The notes: generated from the sequence alone by a model not told the origin. 64,000 nucleotides of DNA from Patellaria atrata CBS 101060 (GCA_010093705.1 MU006089.1:2715561-2779560); one strand, 5' to 3'; numbered from the stretch's first letter, positions 1 through 12,800 are shown. A program made the numbers and translations.

Positions 1-90
1 GATGTCTACTACGCCAATTCCTCCAATCTCAGCATCCTCTTCCGTTCGTACTCTCCTTCTTATTTGTGCTTTGTCCTTCGTATCCGCCAT
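1..90 (-). CDS. 5' end of a gene running off the window (hypothetical)
   Basis: On the minus strand an ATG at 88-90 opens a frame that stays open for 30 codons to the window edge and reads MADTKDKAQIRRRVRTEEDA then EIGGIGVVDI. It is rich in charged residues, as expected for a real N-terminus. The overlapping longer minus frame that ends at 29 begins with no convincing start and has unlikely composition. I do not recognise the family. The call rests only on a clean start and composition, so it is tentative. Confidence 0.4.
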   Translation of the reverse strand, partial: MADTKDKAQIRRRVRTEEDAEIGGIGVVDI

Positions 91-1615
91 CTGGTGCAAC
101 GCTCCTGCTATATCTCCACCACCTTTCGCTTTCTTTTAATGACTCCAGTTGACTCTCAATGGTGTTCTTTTCGTGAATGCCCCAAAAGTAGAAGTTAAGA
201 AGTGGATAGTACGGGTTATGGGATGGGGGCGTAAACTCGAAAAAGCAGATTATAGCCGTACATTTGCTTTGCAACAACCCAAAGATGGACAAACACCGAG
301 ATTCCGCAAAGTCAATTCCTATCTCGCAGAGTGGGCGAAGAAGGTCAAAGAGCCACTGGCCTGGTGGTGGCTGGTTCATTATTTATGAGGTCAATTCTCG
401 GTTTGTTAATTTGAACCAGCCGAAAGCCAAGCAACAGCCTAGAGCTCTAGGCGGGGTGAGCCAGGGGTCTTTGGGCCTGATGAACAGAATTTCTAAGGCA
501 CGGGTTCAATTGATACCTTATTTACTAACGAGATATCTGTCTTCTCACTATCGAGGCGTCGTGGGCGTTTACGCGGTATAACCCTCAACCCCACTACCCT
601 CATCGACAAGAAAGGGAATTTCGATATCGTATGGTAGAAAGACGCTCAGGGATTTCGTTTCGTTGACGTCTAACATAAGGGATAAGGTTATCAATGTCCA
701 CCTAGAGAAAAATACCTTCCATAGAAGTTTCCTGTTGGCTTTTGTCTCGTTTCTTCCTCTTCTCTTCTCTCTGTGCATTCTTCTATCTCCTTTTGTCGTT
801 TTCTTGAAGAGTGGAAAGAGTTAGAAGAAACGATAAGAATTCTGTCAAGCGTTGGTGCAGATATTTGACTTCTGGGCGTCCGAATAGTGGTCAGTAGAGG
901 TGGTAAGGTGTCTAGGGGGGGATCGATGAAGGTGTTGGATCCTAACGAGGAGAGGAAGGAAAGCATCAACACTTGAGCGTCTAGAGTCAAAACGGAACTG
1001 CGTACGGTATGTTTTGTGCTGGATTATGCTCAGAGGGACTTCTTGAAGTAGTCACAAGAGTGGAAAAGAGCAGTAGGTCGACTGCGAGCAAAGTTATGCG
1101 AAGAACTGGGACTTTTGTATTTACGTAGCAAATGCAAGGGATACGATATAGATATTCGCCATAGAGTTATCATTATCGTTGCTTCAACCCTTTTCTTACA
1201 AATCAGATACATTAGGGAGCCAACAATGATTTGAATTCGAGATTACGCCCGTATGCGTACAGAAAGCGTAAAAATAGGCAACGGGCATTAAACATAGGTA
1301 AGCCTTTGTTGTTGGATATATTAATCAGCTGGCGAATTTGAGGCTTTCGCGTTTTCGTACGAGTGCAAGGGATTGGATAGTGTATTTGTGAAGTGCTTTG
1401 TAGGGCTTTTACGTTATTTTACATTTTGCACCGAATCTAATATTTAAACCCAGTAGGTTTACTGGCTGGGTCTTGAGCCTTAGGACGAATCAGTGCATAA
1501 ATATCACATGGACTCCTTCTATGCTATTCTACAATATGCACATCGCTTGTTGCGATCAGGGAGGATCAAAATTCCTTTCCCCAAAATCCCACCGTCCTGA
1601 GCGGACGATATCGAA
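91..1615. other. Intergenic, no supported gene
   Basis: Only short frames with unlikely composition are present on both strands. It should hold the promoter of the truncated minus-strand gene at 1-90 and the 3' end of the Gtr2 transcript. I see no RNA gene or repeat. Confidence 0.5.
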
Positions 1616-3004
1616 TCATGTAGTGGTAGCGTTAGTGCCATTCGAGAAGGGAAACACTTGCGACAATGCTTTCTGGAAGACACCAACATTGTAATCGATC
1701 AATGCCTTCTTTTCCGCTGGGCTGTCGTCACCCATTAGACAGACAAGCGCGAGATATCTGATGTTGATATTAGTTACAGATCAAATCTGTAAACAGTCAA
1801 ATGCATCCTGGTATCTTACTTGTTGATTTCCTTTAAGTAAAGGTAGTTATTTCCCTTCCTTTCCATTGTTATTAAACTTTCGCAGTCAGTACCACCTGTC
1901 TCCTCAATCTCGCTTTCACTTTCACCATTCTCATTCGGGCGTTCCCATCCGTAAATCTCGCCAATATCAACCACTACATCAATATAGTCAGAACATATTT
2001 CGTAACTGCCTATATCAGTGGGACTGGTATCCGTGGCAATGTAAATCTTGCTCAACACATCGAATAGGTAAGCCTTTTCAATGCGACAATTAGCACAAAG
2101 ACTGTTCAACAAGCTTTCAAGCGTTGGTAGCTGTGGTATCAACTTTTGGATGACTTTACTGAACGCCTCAAAAATTGAGTGGTCATATATGCTCGTTTGA
2201 TAGAAGCTGACGGGGGCATTTTCGTATCCCGCGTCTGAGAGCTCATCTTGCACGCGCTGTATGATGTCACGAAACGTGTCCATCTTGTAGTCCTCTGACA
2301 AGCCATCAACTTTATGAACGAAGACCTCAATGTTAATGTTGGGATACGAGTTCTGTAGGTTGAGTATAGTGGCGTTGAGGCGGTTGATCGCGTCAAGGTA
2401 TTCGTCTTGGGCGTCTATGACCCAAATCAATGCGCCAATTTCGTCGAAAATCTTGTCGACGTCGAAGGCAGGATCGAAGTAGTCAAGATGACCCGGGAAA
2501 TCCCAGATCTGGAAGTCCATGAAAGAACTGTACAGATTGTTGAGTTAGCATAGGGCACATGATGTAACCGAGTATTAGAAGCGGGAGGTCCCATGTAGTC
2601 GGCGGAGAGAAAAGTATGAACTTACTGCATGGATTCCTTTTTCACCCGTATCGTAGTTTCGATGTACAGCGTTTCAGCAGGTGGAAGCTTATGGAATACA
2701 ACGCCAGATATGGAGGACTTGCCACTCCTACATCTAATATCAGTACCCATTAAAGTCAGACGGAGCCACGTAAGACGCACCGACGCTGCCCCATGAGCAA
2801 CAAACGTGGTTTTCCATCTCCAGCCTTGCTGTTGGGAACTCTCCCAGTGTGATACTGTTGCTGGAGAGGGTTTGGTGGCCTCTCGGCATCCGGTAGTTCC
2901 TGGAGATACTTCATCAGAGTCAAATTCGTAGGTGTTCTGAATCCTTCTTGGGAATCATCATGAGAGTTAGATTGCGCAGAAGAAGACTCCACAGAGGACG
3001 TCAT
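1616..3004 (-). CDS. gtr2: Rag-type GTPase Gtr2 (RagC/D orthologue)
   Basis: Rag GTPase that pairs with Gtr1 on the vacuole and signals amino-acid status to TORC1. Four exons: 3004-2781, 2727-2626, 2527-1820 and 1757-1616. All introns are GT-AG and phases agree, giving 391 residues. The P-loop GQRRSGKSS (from residue 72) is split by intron 1. The G3 box reads [12 protein letters not shown], where the family normally has WDFPGQ, and HKVDGLS is the guanine-specificity segment typical of RagC/Gtr2. The C-terminal half is the roadblock-like dimerisation domain. An upstream in-frame ATG at 3052 would add 16 residues; I chose 3004 because MTSSVESSS resembles a normal fungal start. The second exon encodes [18 protein letters not shown], matching the family closely. 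The Gtr2 rather than Gtr1 assignment is strong. Confidence 0.93.
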
Positions 3005-5302
3005 CGCGAGAATTAATAATGGAGAAACGAGTAGGTGAACGCCGCAAAACACCGAGTACCGAAGAGTGTGAAGAGTAAGGAGTTAGGTTGTAGTTTGATC
3101 ACCGGGTTTCCGTTTGAATACAACGCGTGGTTAAGAGGGGAACAAGTTGTCAGGACAGGTCAGGGGCCACAATCCTCAGAATGATCTTCACACAAGACAT
3201 ATTGAAAAGATGACAAACGATGAATTATACACGTGAAAGGTAAATTTTGTCGAGCTGGAGGAAAGAACAGAACGGAAAAGTGCGGGAAAGTCACAATTAA
3301 GGGTTCGGTAAGGTACGCAACTTGAACATACAACAAATAGTAGTTACCAATTATAGAAGGAGATAACAACAATTCAAAAAAAAAAGTGATATACCAGCAA
3401 TCCGTTTTACAATGGTGATACAGAACCGTGTTTCTACAATTTTATAATGTGTGACTGGAAAATGATTGGACAGGATATAAGAGCTGGATTCTATACTGCC
3501 GTCTGATGGCGTACAAAGTAACAGAGAAATCTCCGGTCTAGAGACTGGATGGTAGACAGACAAGATATCACTACGTCGAGAAACGTTGCAAAACGTGAGG
3601 CGTCCGCCCACAGAACAGCATAGATCCCGGGAGGGGGTTCCAGCAACGCACGTTTTCCGAATACGTGGACGTGACGGTCCAGTTGAGGAGGGGTTATGAT
3701 CTTATTTGTGGGAATTGGGATGTGTATAGGGTTGGCTGGGTCTGGATGGTGGGACGTGGTGATGATGTTGCGAAAAGGAAAAAAGTTGGGCATATTTTCA
3801 CGCACCATTATTGTTGTTTCTTCTTATATGGATTGCTGCCCTACCAGTATGGGAACAGCGTCCCGACTGTGTCCGTTCTAATAAGTTGCTTTCGAGCAGG
3901 ACCAAGGACAGGTCGCTCTTCACCCCCTTCGCTGGGCCTCCCGGGCCCTTGATTGCTGCTTACTTCAGTCCGTTATGGAACGCTTTCGATGCATTCGGTC
4001 GATTTACAGCCTGGATATTAGTACTTGTCCTGAATCGTCTCACAAATGACGAGGATGAAAAATGCGACCAGAAGGCGGTGGACAGATGGTAATGTCAGGC
4101 AGGCAGAGGCAGCGCTGAGCAGCCGCTGACCAGGATGTTGATATGACGGGAGTGAGACTGCGAGAGCCTGCGAGAACCTGAGAGAGACGCTTTTGCAGCG
4201 GGCGGAATGGCGGGATCGAAAGCCAGGCGGATCTAGTGTTACGGTGTTTTCAAGCAGTCTAAGCAATCAAGAAGCTTTAAACCATCTCTCATACAGCCCG
4301 GACACGATGGGAGGAGCAGGCACTGACGGGAGCACCCAGTCAGGACGATAGGTACAGAAGCCGGAGGTTACAGAGGAAGAAGGATAAAAAGGAAGACGTT
4401 GAAAAGCGCAGGGATGAGGGATGATTGAATGATTCAAACTTGTCTCGTCTGATAACGTTGCTGATAGTGAAAGGCGACGGGCGATTGTTCTTTTCCTACT
4501 TTAGAGCTAGAACACCAAATATCATGTTTTTGGTTGTCAACATGTATCTTTCCTTTTGTCCTCCCTCTGTACCGGGAGTGGAGAAGATGCTCGCTTAGTT
4601 CTAATTTTCACACGACAACTTGGTACTGTACCTTAATCATATCAGGGGACTCTTAGGAGGAAAAGTAAGGCTTATATTCTACGAATATTATTATTATAAT
4701 ATGATGCACCACTCATGCTTTAGGCGGTCTATCCGATATCCCAGCGATCTGTGCTCTGCTTTAACGAAGGAATAGGCTGTTTGTATATCCATTACCTGTT
4801 CCTCGCTGCTGTCGTCGCGGGATATTTAGCCTTACCTTGTCGTAGGGATGGAGCATGAACTATACTACAACTACTATAGCCCTAGGCATCGTGACATCAA
4901 GTTAGCGATGTAGGGGAAAATCAAGAAGCGCGCGACGGCACTGTTGTTCTGCGGACAATTGACGGCAAAATACGTCAGGCATGGGCTTAATTGTACAGTG
5001 CGTACTGTACTTTAAGATGTCACAAGGTAAGTAAAGGTACATGTTACTGAAAATCCTGATACGTGTAAACGCCGCCAGCAACATAACCAAGGGTATCATG
5101 TCGTAACACGTTCCGCCCTGTATTGAAACGACGTCCCATTCGAAAACGCCAATATCCAACTCTCGCAACCATCGCGCAGTGACGATTTCCGTTCATAGAA
5201 AGAAAATTTCCGAGTGCCGTCAGACATGATCCGTGGCACCGCAGAGCACTAGAAAGGTTCCAGGATACCGGTTACACTAAGAGGACATCACAGACCATCA
5301 GG
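3005..5302. other. Intergenic, no supported gene
   Basis: About 2.3 kb with several 60-105-codon frames on both strands, none with recognisable motifs or believable splice partners. It includes a palindrome-rich stretch near 4984-5010 (GTACAGTGCGTACTGTAC). Confidence 0.45.
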
Positions 5303-7117
5303 TTATGCTAGAACTTCAGCGCCGAGCACACCAGCACTTGCCATACCTAATCCTCCAAGAACGAATAGTCCCCATGATAATGCAGCGCACTCTCCTGCGT
5401 CCGAGAACTGCTCGCTGTCATGCACTTCATCATGCTCTGTATACGCAGTCTCTTCCGCTATCGAGGGTGTGGGCTTGAAGCTGTCGTCGGAGTCCGAATC
5501 TAATTGAACAGATGGCTTGCGCCGGGTGCTTCTTCGTAATGATGACTTTGTCTTTCCTGGAGAAGACTCATCCTTCCTTGGTCGGCCTCGTCGAGTTCGC
5601 TTGGTAGTAGGACTTGATGGGGGCGGTGTCTTTCCGTTCGTACCATCACCATCAAAAGTAACATGCTTTTCTTTCTTTGACTCTAATTCTTCGTCGTCCG
5701 AGGTTCTCATCCAAGGAACCAGTGTCAATTTCAGAATTTTATTGATGTCACTGTGTCTCGCCACAGCCCACAACGCTAAACTGAGAGAGCAAAGGAGCAC
5801 ATCCCATCCAATCATACTAATGTACGGATCGGTTGAGAGTACCCCAAGTATCCTTTCAATGATGGTTATCGCAATTTCAAGATTGGAACGCTCCTTTTTG
5901 CGGTGCATATTCCACACGTATTCATGAATACGATACTCCTTGGGGGGTCTGGTATCAGCTGCTGCTGTATATGCTTGTAGCGCATGCAACAAGAATGATA
6001 ATCCCGAAATAGTGGAGAATACCGTAGTATACGAACGGTGCGCCTCATGAGTATCCTTGTGAGAACTACCCAAAGAGATGGGAACAATCTGAACAGGTAA
6101 GCAAGTGCCAATAAGTGGAAAAAGACTTACGTACCTGTGACACAAGCGTAAAGAACGCTGGGACTAGAAAGTGTGCAATTTTGAACAAACTCCCGTTGAT
6201 CAAGGCGTTATCGCCAAGTAAAGGGAGTCGATGTATCCCAATAAGGGAGAGCAGCGTGGGTATTATGTAAATTGCCGGATGAGGTGTCCACGTCGAGCTT
6301 TTCCTCGATCGAGATGATCCCAAGGGCAAAGGCGTAGAAAGAATTGCCACAAAAAAAAGGTTTTGGGCGAAACTTAGTCCCACAAGTTGAGCAAGGGCAA
6401 CGAAAGACAACAACTTCAGTTTCGGAAAATTACGTCGATGGCCTAGAGTCCAGTTAAGTCAGTATGAGGGACGCATTAAACACTGATTCCAGGACTATGT
6501 CGTACGCTCGACACAACAATGTCGACAGCAAGCGGTATACATACAGAGCGACACCAACTATAAGCTCAACTCGCTGATTAACCCAACTCTATACAGCGAT
6601 TGATACAATATATTATAGTGTTATACATACCTTCTATTCCTACAAATACACTCCATGCTATGATGGCAATATATTGTTGCTGTACCCACCAGAAACCTTT
6701 GCTCGATAGAACCCCTTCCTGATATGCGGTTGCGTCAAGTCCCGCGTCCTTCATCCAGTTCCCAAGCTGCCACCCAGTTGCGCCTTGCTCTTTAGCGTAC
6801 CAACCAGTCCACAGTGTGTTCGGCAACGTCTGATTCTTTTCATGTGACCAAGCAAGATACGAGAATACCCTTCTCACTATCGCATGGTATGAGACTGCGA
6901 CAAAGCTTCCCGTCGCTGCGGAGGCAAAAACCCAAGTCTGCTTCGTGCGTTGGGCTTTAGATAAACGGGTATCTTGCGCAGGAGGTAGTGTACGCCATGT
7001 ATTACGAAGTGTAGGAAGAATCTGGCCCAGTGAAAGGCCAATGAGAAGAATGCGACTGTAAAAATGCGCGAGAACGTAAAGGTTCGAGATTGTTGTATCT
7101 CCTTCTACGGGAGCCAT
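5303..7117 (-). CDS. Polytopic membrane protein with AT-hook in a C-terminal soluble loop
   Basis: I do not recognise a named family. Three exons: 7117-6631, 6442-6135 and 6088-5303, with introns of 188 and 46 bp and matching phases, giving 526 residues. Residues 1-370 carry about seven hydrophobic segments, for example near LYVLAHFYSRILLIGLSLG and LLSFVALAQLVGLSFAQNLF. From about 390 a soluble acidic/basic region follows with RTRRGRPRK, an AT-hook core GRP at about 433, and further basic runs SLRRSTRRKP, then a Ser/Asp-rich stretch. A last hydrophobic segment (SWGLFVLGGLGMASAGVLG) ends the protein. The AT-hook suggests DNA contact from a membrane, as in inner-nuclear-membrane proteins; that is inference. 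It is divergent from arl3 across a 406-bp gap. The start is the first ATG in the frame, with G at -3 and +4. Confidence 0.8.
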
Positions 7118-7523
7118 CTCTCTGTTTCTGAGGAGAGTGACGTCGATAAGCGTACTAGCACAGTAATGGTAGTTTAGCAAGCTAGGGTGCCGAGTAGCGA
7201 AAGGACATAGAAATCAGAATGATAAAATAGCCAGAGCTCTAGGAGAGCCTCAAGGCGTTCTTATGTTGACTTAGGACGATATGTTCTTGGGGGTAATGAA
7301 TCGCATTCTTGTCTCGAGTTTGTTATTATCGTCTATCCTAACTGAGTCTAGATGAGATGGATGGAGGGTAGTCAAGAAGCTCGGACCACTCATCGCAGAT
7401 CGGCAATCTCCATGACCTAGTTTAAGGTACGGATTGCTACCTTACCTACACATCCAGTAGAGCTCCCATTTCTTGTCAAGACCCACCTCCTGGACTCTTG
7501 CGCTCAAATAAAGTCCGATAAAT
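7118..7523. promoter_or_regulatory. Shared divergent promoter region (membrane protein / arl3)
   Basis: The 406 bp between two divergent start codons must hold both promoters. I see no clear TATA box or named operator. Confidence 0.4.
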
Positions 7524-8236
7524 ATGTACCATCTTATGAAGGGGATCTACTTGTATGCAACGAGTAAAGAAGGTCAGTTCTGGCGGTTCCTCCTTTTGAG
7601 CAAGATACTAAGGCAAGCTCAGAATTCTCTGTACTCCTATTAGGACTCGACAACGCAGGCAAGACTACTCTCTTAGAACAGATCAAAGCAGCTCACGCTA
7701 CCCATGGCCACCCAAATTTAAAGACTGTTCCTACGGTCGGTCAAAATGTATCCACTATCACTCGGCCAGATCTCTACCTAAAAATATGGGATGTGGGAGG
7801 CCAACACTCCTTACGGGGTCTATGGCAGAAATACTATGCCTCATGTCATGCTATAGTATTTGTGATTGATAGTACAGATATTGGTGACGGTGATATCATG
7901 AGACTGGCTTCTTCCGGTGCGGTTAGAGACGAGGAGTTTGGCCGGCTGAACGAGTGTCAGATGGTATTAGAAGATGTCTTACAACATGAAGATACAGAAG
8001 GAGTTCCATTGCTCGTACTGGCAAATAAACAAGATAGGGAAGATTGCGTTGAGGTCGTCAGGATCAAGGAAGGGTTCGTACGAAAGGTCTTCGAAGGAGA
8101 GAAGGGAGGGAGCGTAAGAGACAGTAGAGTATTACCCTGCAGTGCACTCACCGGGACTGGAGTGCAAGAAGCAGTTGAATGGTTGTGTAGCAGGGTGAAG
8201 TGGAACAAAGAGTCGAGGCCACCAGTCATGCGATGA
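7524..8236 (+). CDS. arl3: Arf-like GTPase Arl3 (ARFRP1 orthologue)
   Basis: Small GTPase of the trans-Golgi, acting upstream of Arl1 and golgins. Two exons (7524-7572 and 7623-8236) give 220 residues. The N-terminus MYHLMKGIYLYATSKE matches yeast Arl3 (MFHLVKGLY) and lacks the Gly2 used for myristoylation; the family is instead N-acetylated and recruited through Sys1. Visible motifs are the P-loop GLDNAGKT (24-31), switch I TVPTVGQNV, DVGGQ (73-77), NKQD (151-154) and CSAL (189-192). A stretch of about 20 residues at 102-122 (IGDGDIMRLASSGAVRDEE) follows VIDST and is longer than in most Arl proteins. A long insertion after residue 175 is also present. The first exon is short, 16 codons plus one base, with clean GT-AG joins. 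Confidence 0.93.
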
Positions 8237-8728
8237 AGATTATTACCTCTTCCGATACAGCAAACGGATTCCTTTGCCTACTCCTCCCGGTTGTTAGTAA
8301 ATATGCCACGACACGCGTGTGATTTTCTCGAAACATATGGGCTCAGTACGGTGCGCATTTGGGCTATGTACAATTTGAAAACACCATAGGATACGCCCAT
8401 ACCAAACTTCGGAATACATGATCAGGACAACCCCCGGAGACTACTCAAGCGGGAGAATATATCTATGAAGCGACCTTGAGACATATACCGGAAGAAAAGA
8501 TATTGCCTCAACACTCCCGAGTAAAGGATTATTACCACTCCTGCAAGGCCATAATATGGTACTCGGGCCTATCGTCAGAGACCAGCACCGTAGAGGAGAG
8601 ATGAATTTTGATACGTATTATTGGTGGAAAGGAAAGGTCTAAGAGATGGTACGAAGAATTTGACATGCAGGAAACGCTCGACCCTGTGGTGCTTTGATGA
8701 AAAAGTCTGTGCTGAAGATACCGGCTGG
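8237..8728. other. Intergenic between convergent genes
   Basis: The 3' flanks of arl3 and of the minus-strand small membrane protein meet here. No further gene is supported. Confidence 0.5.
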
Positions 8729-9076
8729 TCAAAAAGTGGAAGCTTGCTCACTCCGAACACCGCCATGGTCTGATAGTTCGGTTTGCGTTCCTTGCGACCC
8801 CGACGTAGCGGATCGATCGGATCGACGGGATCGAAGGGATTTCTTATCCTCTTGCAAAGCCGCTTCATAGGACGGTGGAGGTGAATCTTCTATGTGTGGA
8901 GTCTGCTGCCGGCCGACACTCTTTTTGGAACCCGATAATCGCTCTGATCTTCTCTTGTTTTCGACTTTTTGGTCTTCATAGAACTCATCATACGCCTGTT
9001 TGGCTCTCTTCTCCTTTCGCTTGGTGTTGATTTTGTCATATACGTAGGCGCCGCAGCCGATAACAAATGCCGCCAT
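8729..9076 (-). CDS. Small N-terminally anchored protein with PPxY motif
   Basis: Single-exon gene of 115 residues, family not recognised. The first 15 residues (MAAFVIGCGAYVYDK) are short and hydrophobic, enough for a marginal membrane anchor. A highly basic helix follows (KRKEKRAKQAYDEFY), then a low-complexity tail. The tail holds SPPPSYEAAL, with a PPSY motif at residues 67-70. PPxY is the ligand of WW domains such as those of the Rsp5/Nedd4 ubiquitin ligase and its arrestin-like adaptors. The remainder is Ser/Arg-rich. It is divergent from the RdRP gene across 780 bp. An adaptor role for Rsp5 at a membrane is inference from the motif alone. The start is a clear ATG. Confidence 0.72.
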   Translation of the reverse strand: MAAFVIGCGAYVYDKINTKRKEKRAKQAYDEFYEDQKVENKRRSERLSGSKKSVGRQQTPHIEDSPPPSYEAALQEDKKSLRSRRSDRSATSGSQGTQTELSDHGGVRSEQASTF

Positions 9077-9856
9077 AGTGAGTTAAAAGGTTTCAAGGGG
9101 CGAAATCTGGACTGAATGGTTTCCTGGGAAGACCTTGATGGATCTTTGGTCTCGTTATATATCTCATCTTTGGAGAGAATGCTTGCGCAATAGACCGGCT
9201 GTGAAGCTGTCACTATTTGTCAGGATGGGGCCAAGCAGTTCGTCCGATGCGTCATTCGCTCGACGACAACCACTGACAAGGCTAGGCAGTGCAGGTCTCA
9301 ACGTGCATTACTGCATCAGCCGACCATGCCGATTTCGCGTCTTCGAACTATATTTTGACTTCTCCGGATTGAGAACTTTTGATGTTCAGTTACTCAATCT
9401 TCCCGCTCCCATTACACCGTACGACTGTAAACGCTATCCGGGTCGGTGGGGATAAAAGCAATAAGGTAGCGCACGGATCACGAACCACACGTGACATCGT
9501 TACTGCTACTAACCGCCGACTTGCGGGATGACGCGACAATGCGCGCCAACCGGCCCCTGACGTAGCGGTAAGTCTGCAAGCCTTTCCATTTCGGGCCGTG
9601 GGGGTTATGTACCTGAGGCCGTGAGGCAGTCGACTGTAACTCATCACAGCCTTCTATAGTCTTTCAGAGCCTTTCACAGCCTTTTAGAATTTCAAATATA
9701 TTTATCTTCTCTTGCCCTTCAATTTCTGAATGAATGATTCTTTAAGAGAAAAAAACTGAGCATAGTTCTTGACTCTATATCATTAACAATCTCGAAGAAG
9801 CTCTAGTCTGCTAGCCCCAAGTTCGCAGTCTCGGACTGGTTGCATAGACGAACCTC
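9077..9856. promoter_or_regulatory. Shared divergent promoter region (PPxY protein / RdRP)
   Basis: Holds both 5' flanks. Near 9644-9690 short imperfect repeats of TTTCACAGCCTT / CATCACAGCCTT precede a pyrimidine-rich stretch ahead of the RdRP start. No named site is recognised. Confidence 0.4.
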
Positions 9857-12800
9857 ATGGCGCCCCCATCAACCCCATCTGGAAAGACTCATGAAGGTGT
9901 CAACGAATATATCACCGCGATTGAGAGACAATGGAACCTTGGCTTGACTATCCGGGGCGAGACATGGTCCCCATTGCAGGGAAAAGCCGACCACAATTGT
10001 CATATCTGCGTAGAAAGCATCAAATACCTATTTTGGATGGACAAACCTCAACTTGACAGCGTTTATGAAGCTTTCGAGAAGCGCGCTGCGCATATAAGGC
10101 AACGACAAAAAAAGTTAGAATTGTTGATCGATCTATTAAAGAAGAATTATCCAACACCAAAGAGCGGAAAGGGACTAGCCTCGCCGAAAGTGCTCCGCCC
10201 TCAAGGGAGGATACCACCACCAGATTTTACTGGAGAAGCTAGGGCTGGAGCAGTCAGAGACAGTGGAGAACATTTGAACAAACACCTAGAAGACATGTTT
10301 AATAGAGCTTCAACGATGTCGTCAAATCATATGACCGCATACGCCACGGCAGAAGATACTCCACCTTCCACTCCACGTTCTGCTGAATCATCAGATGAAG
10401 TCTATGGGACCCCGCCAGAGTCACCATCTTTGGACCGCTCCATTCGTCAACAAAGAAAACGAAAGTCATTTGATAGGACCGATGGGATGCACTCACCGAA
10501 GTTGTCGCGAACATCAGCAGGAAAACAGTGTATCGAGAGCATATCTCAGCGACCTCGCGTTGAGACTGAATTTCATGATTGCATCGAAGAGGGCTATACT
10601 TTGCCCAAGAGTCCAACACGTTCTCCTAGGTCCTCTATATCGACTCAGCCAGATGATTATGGCTTTAATTCTACTGCGCAAGCATCTTTTCAAAGTAATG
10701 TCCCAGTTGTTGATACGGCACAGACATCTTTTGCGAATAACGTACCAAATATAGAGCTTTCATCTGCGCTCGCTGAATCATTAGACGAGGAGATGGATGA
10801 TCTCTTACGGAAATACGAACGAGCCCAAGTGGTTTCACCCGGGACGCAAAGCATAGTACAATCCAGTACCCCTCCAGTTTCAACCAGACGTCAAGAGCCG
10901 GAACATTTCCAAGTTCGTGACCTTCCAAATCAAGGCCTTTTTGTGAGCTCACCTGGAGCATGGGTAAACAGCAGTTCTCCGTTCAGATTTCGATATGAGT
11001 GTCAACGTGTTGCGCTCGTTAACTCGTTACCGGTCGAAGAAGTAGCCCCAAGATATCATAGCCGGTTCGATGATATCGATACTCTCTGGGCCCATTTTAA
11101 AGAGGATAACCTCATTCTACCTAAACAACCCTCACAACAAGCTTGGGGCGCATCAGTCGGTGACTTTCGTGAAGTAACCTTGAAAGGAAGCTTATCTATC
11201 AATCCGAAGAATACCGGTTCGCTTTTCAAACTGTCTCTTGAACCCCTACATATCGACATCTCTTCTAGGTTTCAACGTGCATGGGGCGGAGATAGATTCT
11301 TATATCTTAACGTTCCTTCGTTCCAGGGTTTAAAAAACCATCTCTCTGGACCAAAACAACAACAACATCTCCATAATAGGTACCACGAATGGCTACTTAC
11401 AGAGAAACAGTTCCTCGGGAGAACTTGGAGAGTGCTCCTCTTGGAAACAAAGAAGCCCAAGAAGTGTGGGAAGCGTGATAAGGAAAGTGCTGCGCAGCGG
11501 CTAATTCTATTTGCAACTCATGGTTGCACTCTCTCACCGGCACCAACTGCAAAACGTAATGATGCAAGCATCCGAGATCTAATTCATTGGTTCATGCCAT
11601 TAGACAAGAACAGGGACCAACCGTACTGCAAAGCGTACGCTCGCCTCGAATTGGGATTCTCTCGAACTACTCCTGCCATTACTCTTAAACCAAGTCAAGT
11701 GCTGTATGTGCCAGACAAACTTCCAAGTCCCAAATTCGAAGAAGCGACAGAATTCGACGACCACACACTATGGAGGCCGTATAAGGTGGACCAGAAAAAT
11801 GTCATGAACGACGGATGCTCTATAATGTCTGTTGGAATGGCGATTTACATATGGAAAACAATGAATCTTCCAGGGCAAATCCCGAGCGCATTTCAAGGTA
11901 GGATAGGTGGTGCGAAAGGAGTGTGGATGCTTTCCGCTGCAGTAAATACAGCGGACGCACATCATCGGGATATATGGATCGAAATCACTGAAAGCCAGCG
12001 TAAATTTCAGCCTCACGATGAAGATCAAGACCGCTGTGATGCCACTTTCGAACCCCACAGATTGACCTTTGATGTGGTGGCATATACAAAGGCAACCCAA
12101 TCTAGTACCTTACATGTCGCTTTTCTGCCGATCTTACTAGATAGAGGTATCCCAGCAAAGGACCTCAAGAGTCTGATGGACCATTATTTGGAAGCGGAAA
12201 GGATTGATCTCCTCGAGAAAATGCGGAATCCCGTGCAGACACGTCAGTGGATCAGTTCAGAGTTCTCAGATATAACTGGTCAGCATGGCATCACCTGGCA
12301 AGCAGGATTACCTGAGGGAATATCGCAAAGAGCCAAATTTTTACTTGATTCGGGATTCGACCCGAAACAGCTAAAGACTTTAGCTGCTGACATGATTTCT
12401 TTGGTTGAGACGCACTTGACGAAACTCAAACAAAGCCTTAGCCTTCAGGTGAGTAGATCGACCTACACCATGGGCGTAGCCGATCCACTGGGTGTTCTAC
12501 AGCCGGGTGAAATCCATTTAGCCTTCTCTAAAACTTTCGTCGATGAAGTCAACCAGGAGAGCTACCAGTTCTTGAAAGATGTAGATGTACTCGTAGCCCG
12601 CCACCCGGCTCTTAGACGATCTGACATCCAAAGGGTCCAAGCGGTATACAAAATTGAGCTTGCCCATTTGGTGGACGTCGTTGTATTTCCATCGACCGGA
12701 AGCTTTCCCCTTGCGTCTAAACTACAGGGTGGCGATTATGATGGCGACACCTTCTGGCTCTGTTGGGAGCCTATTTTGACGAGGAACTTCAAGAACGCTC

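Noticed and set aside
3491-3952. Pair of overlapping frames on opposite strands
   Set aside because: Neither has conserved motifs or splice partners; probably chance frames in a GC-richer patch.
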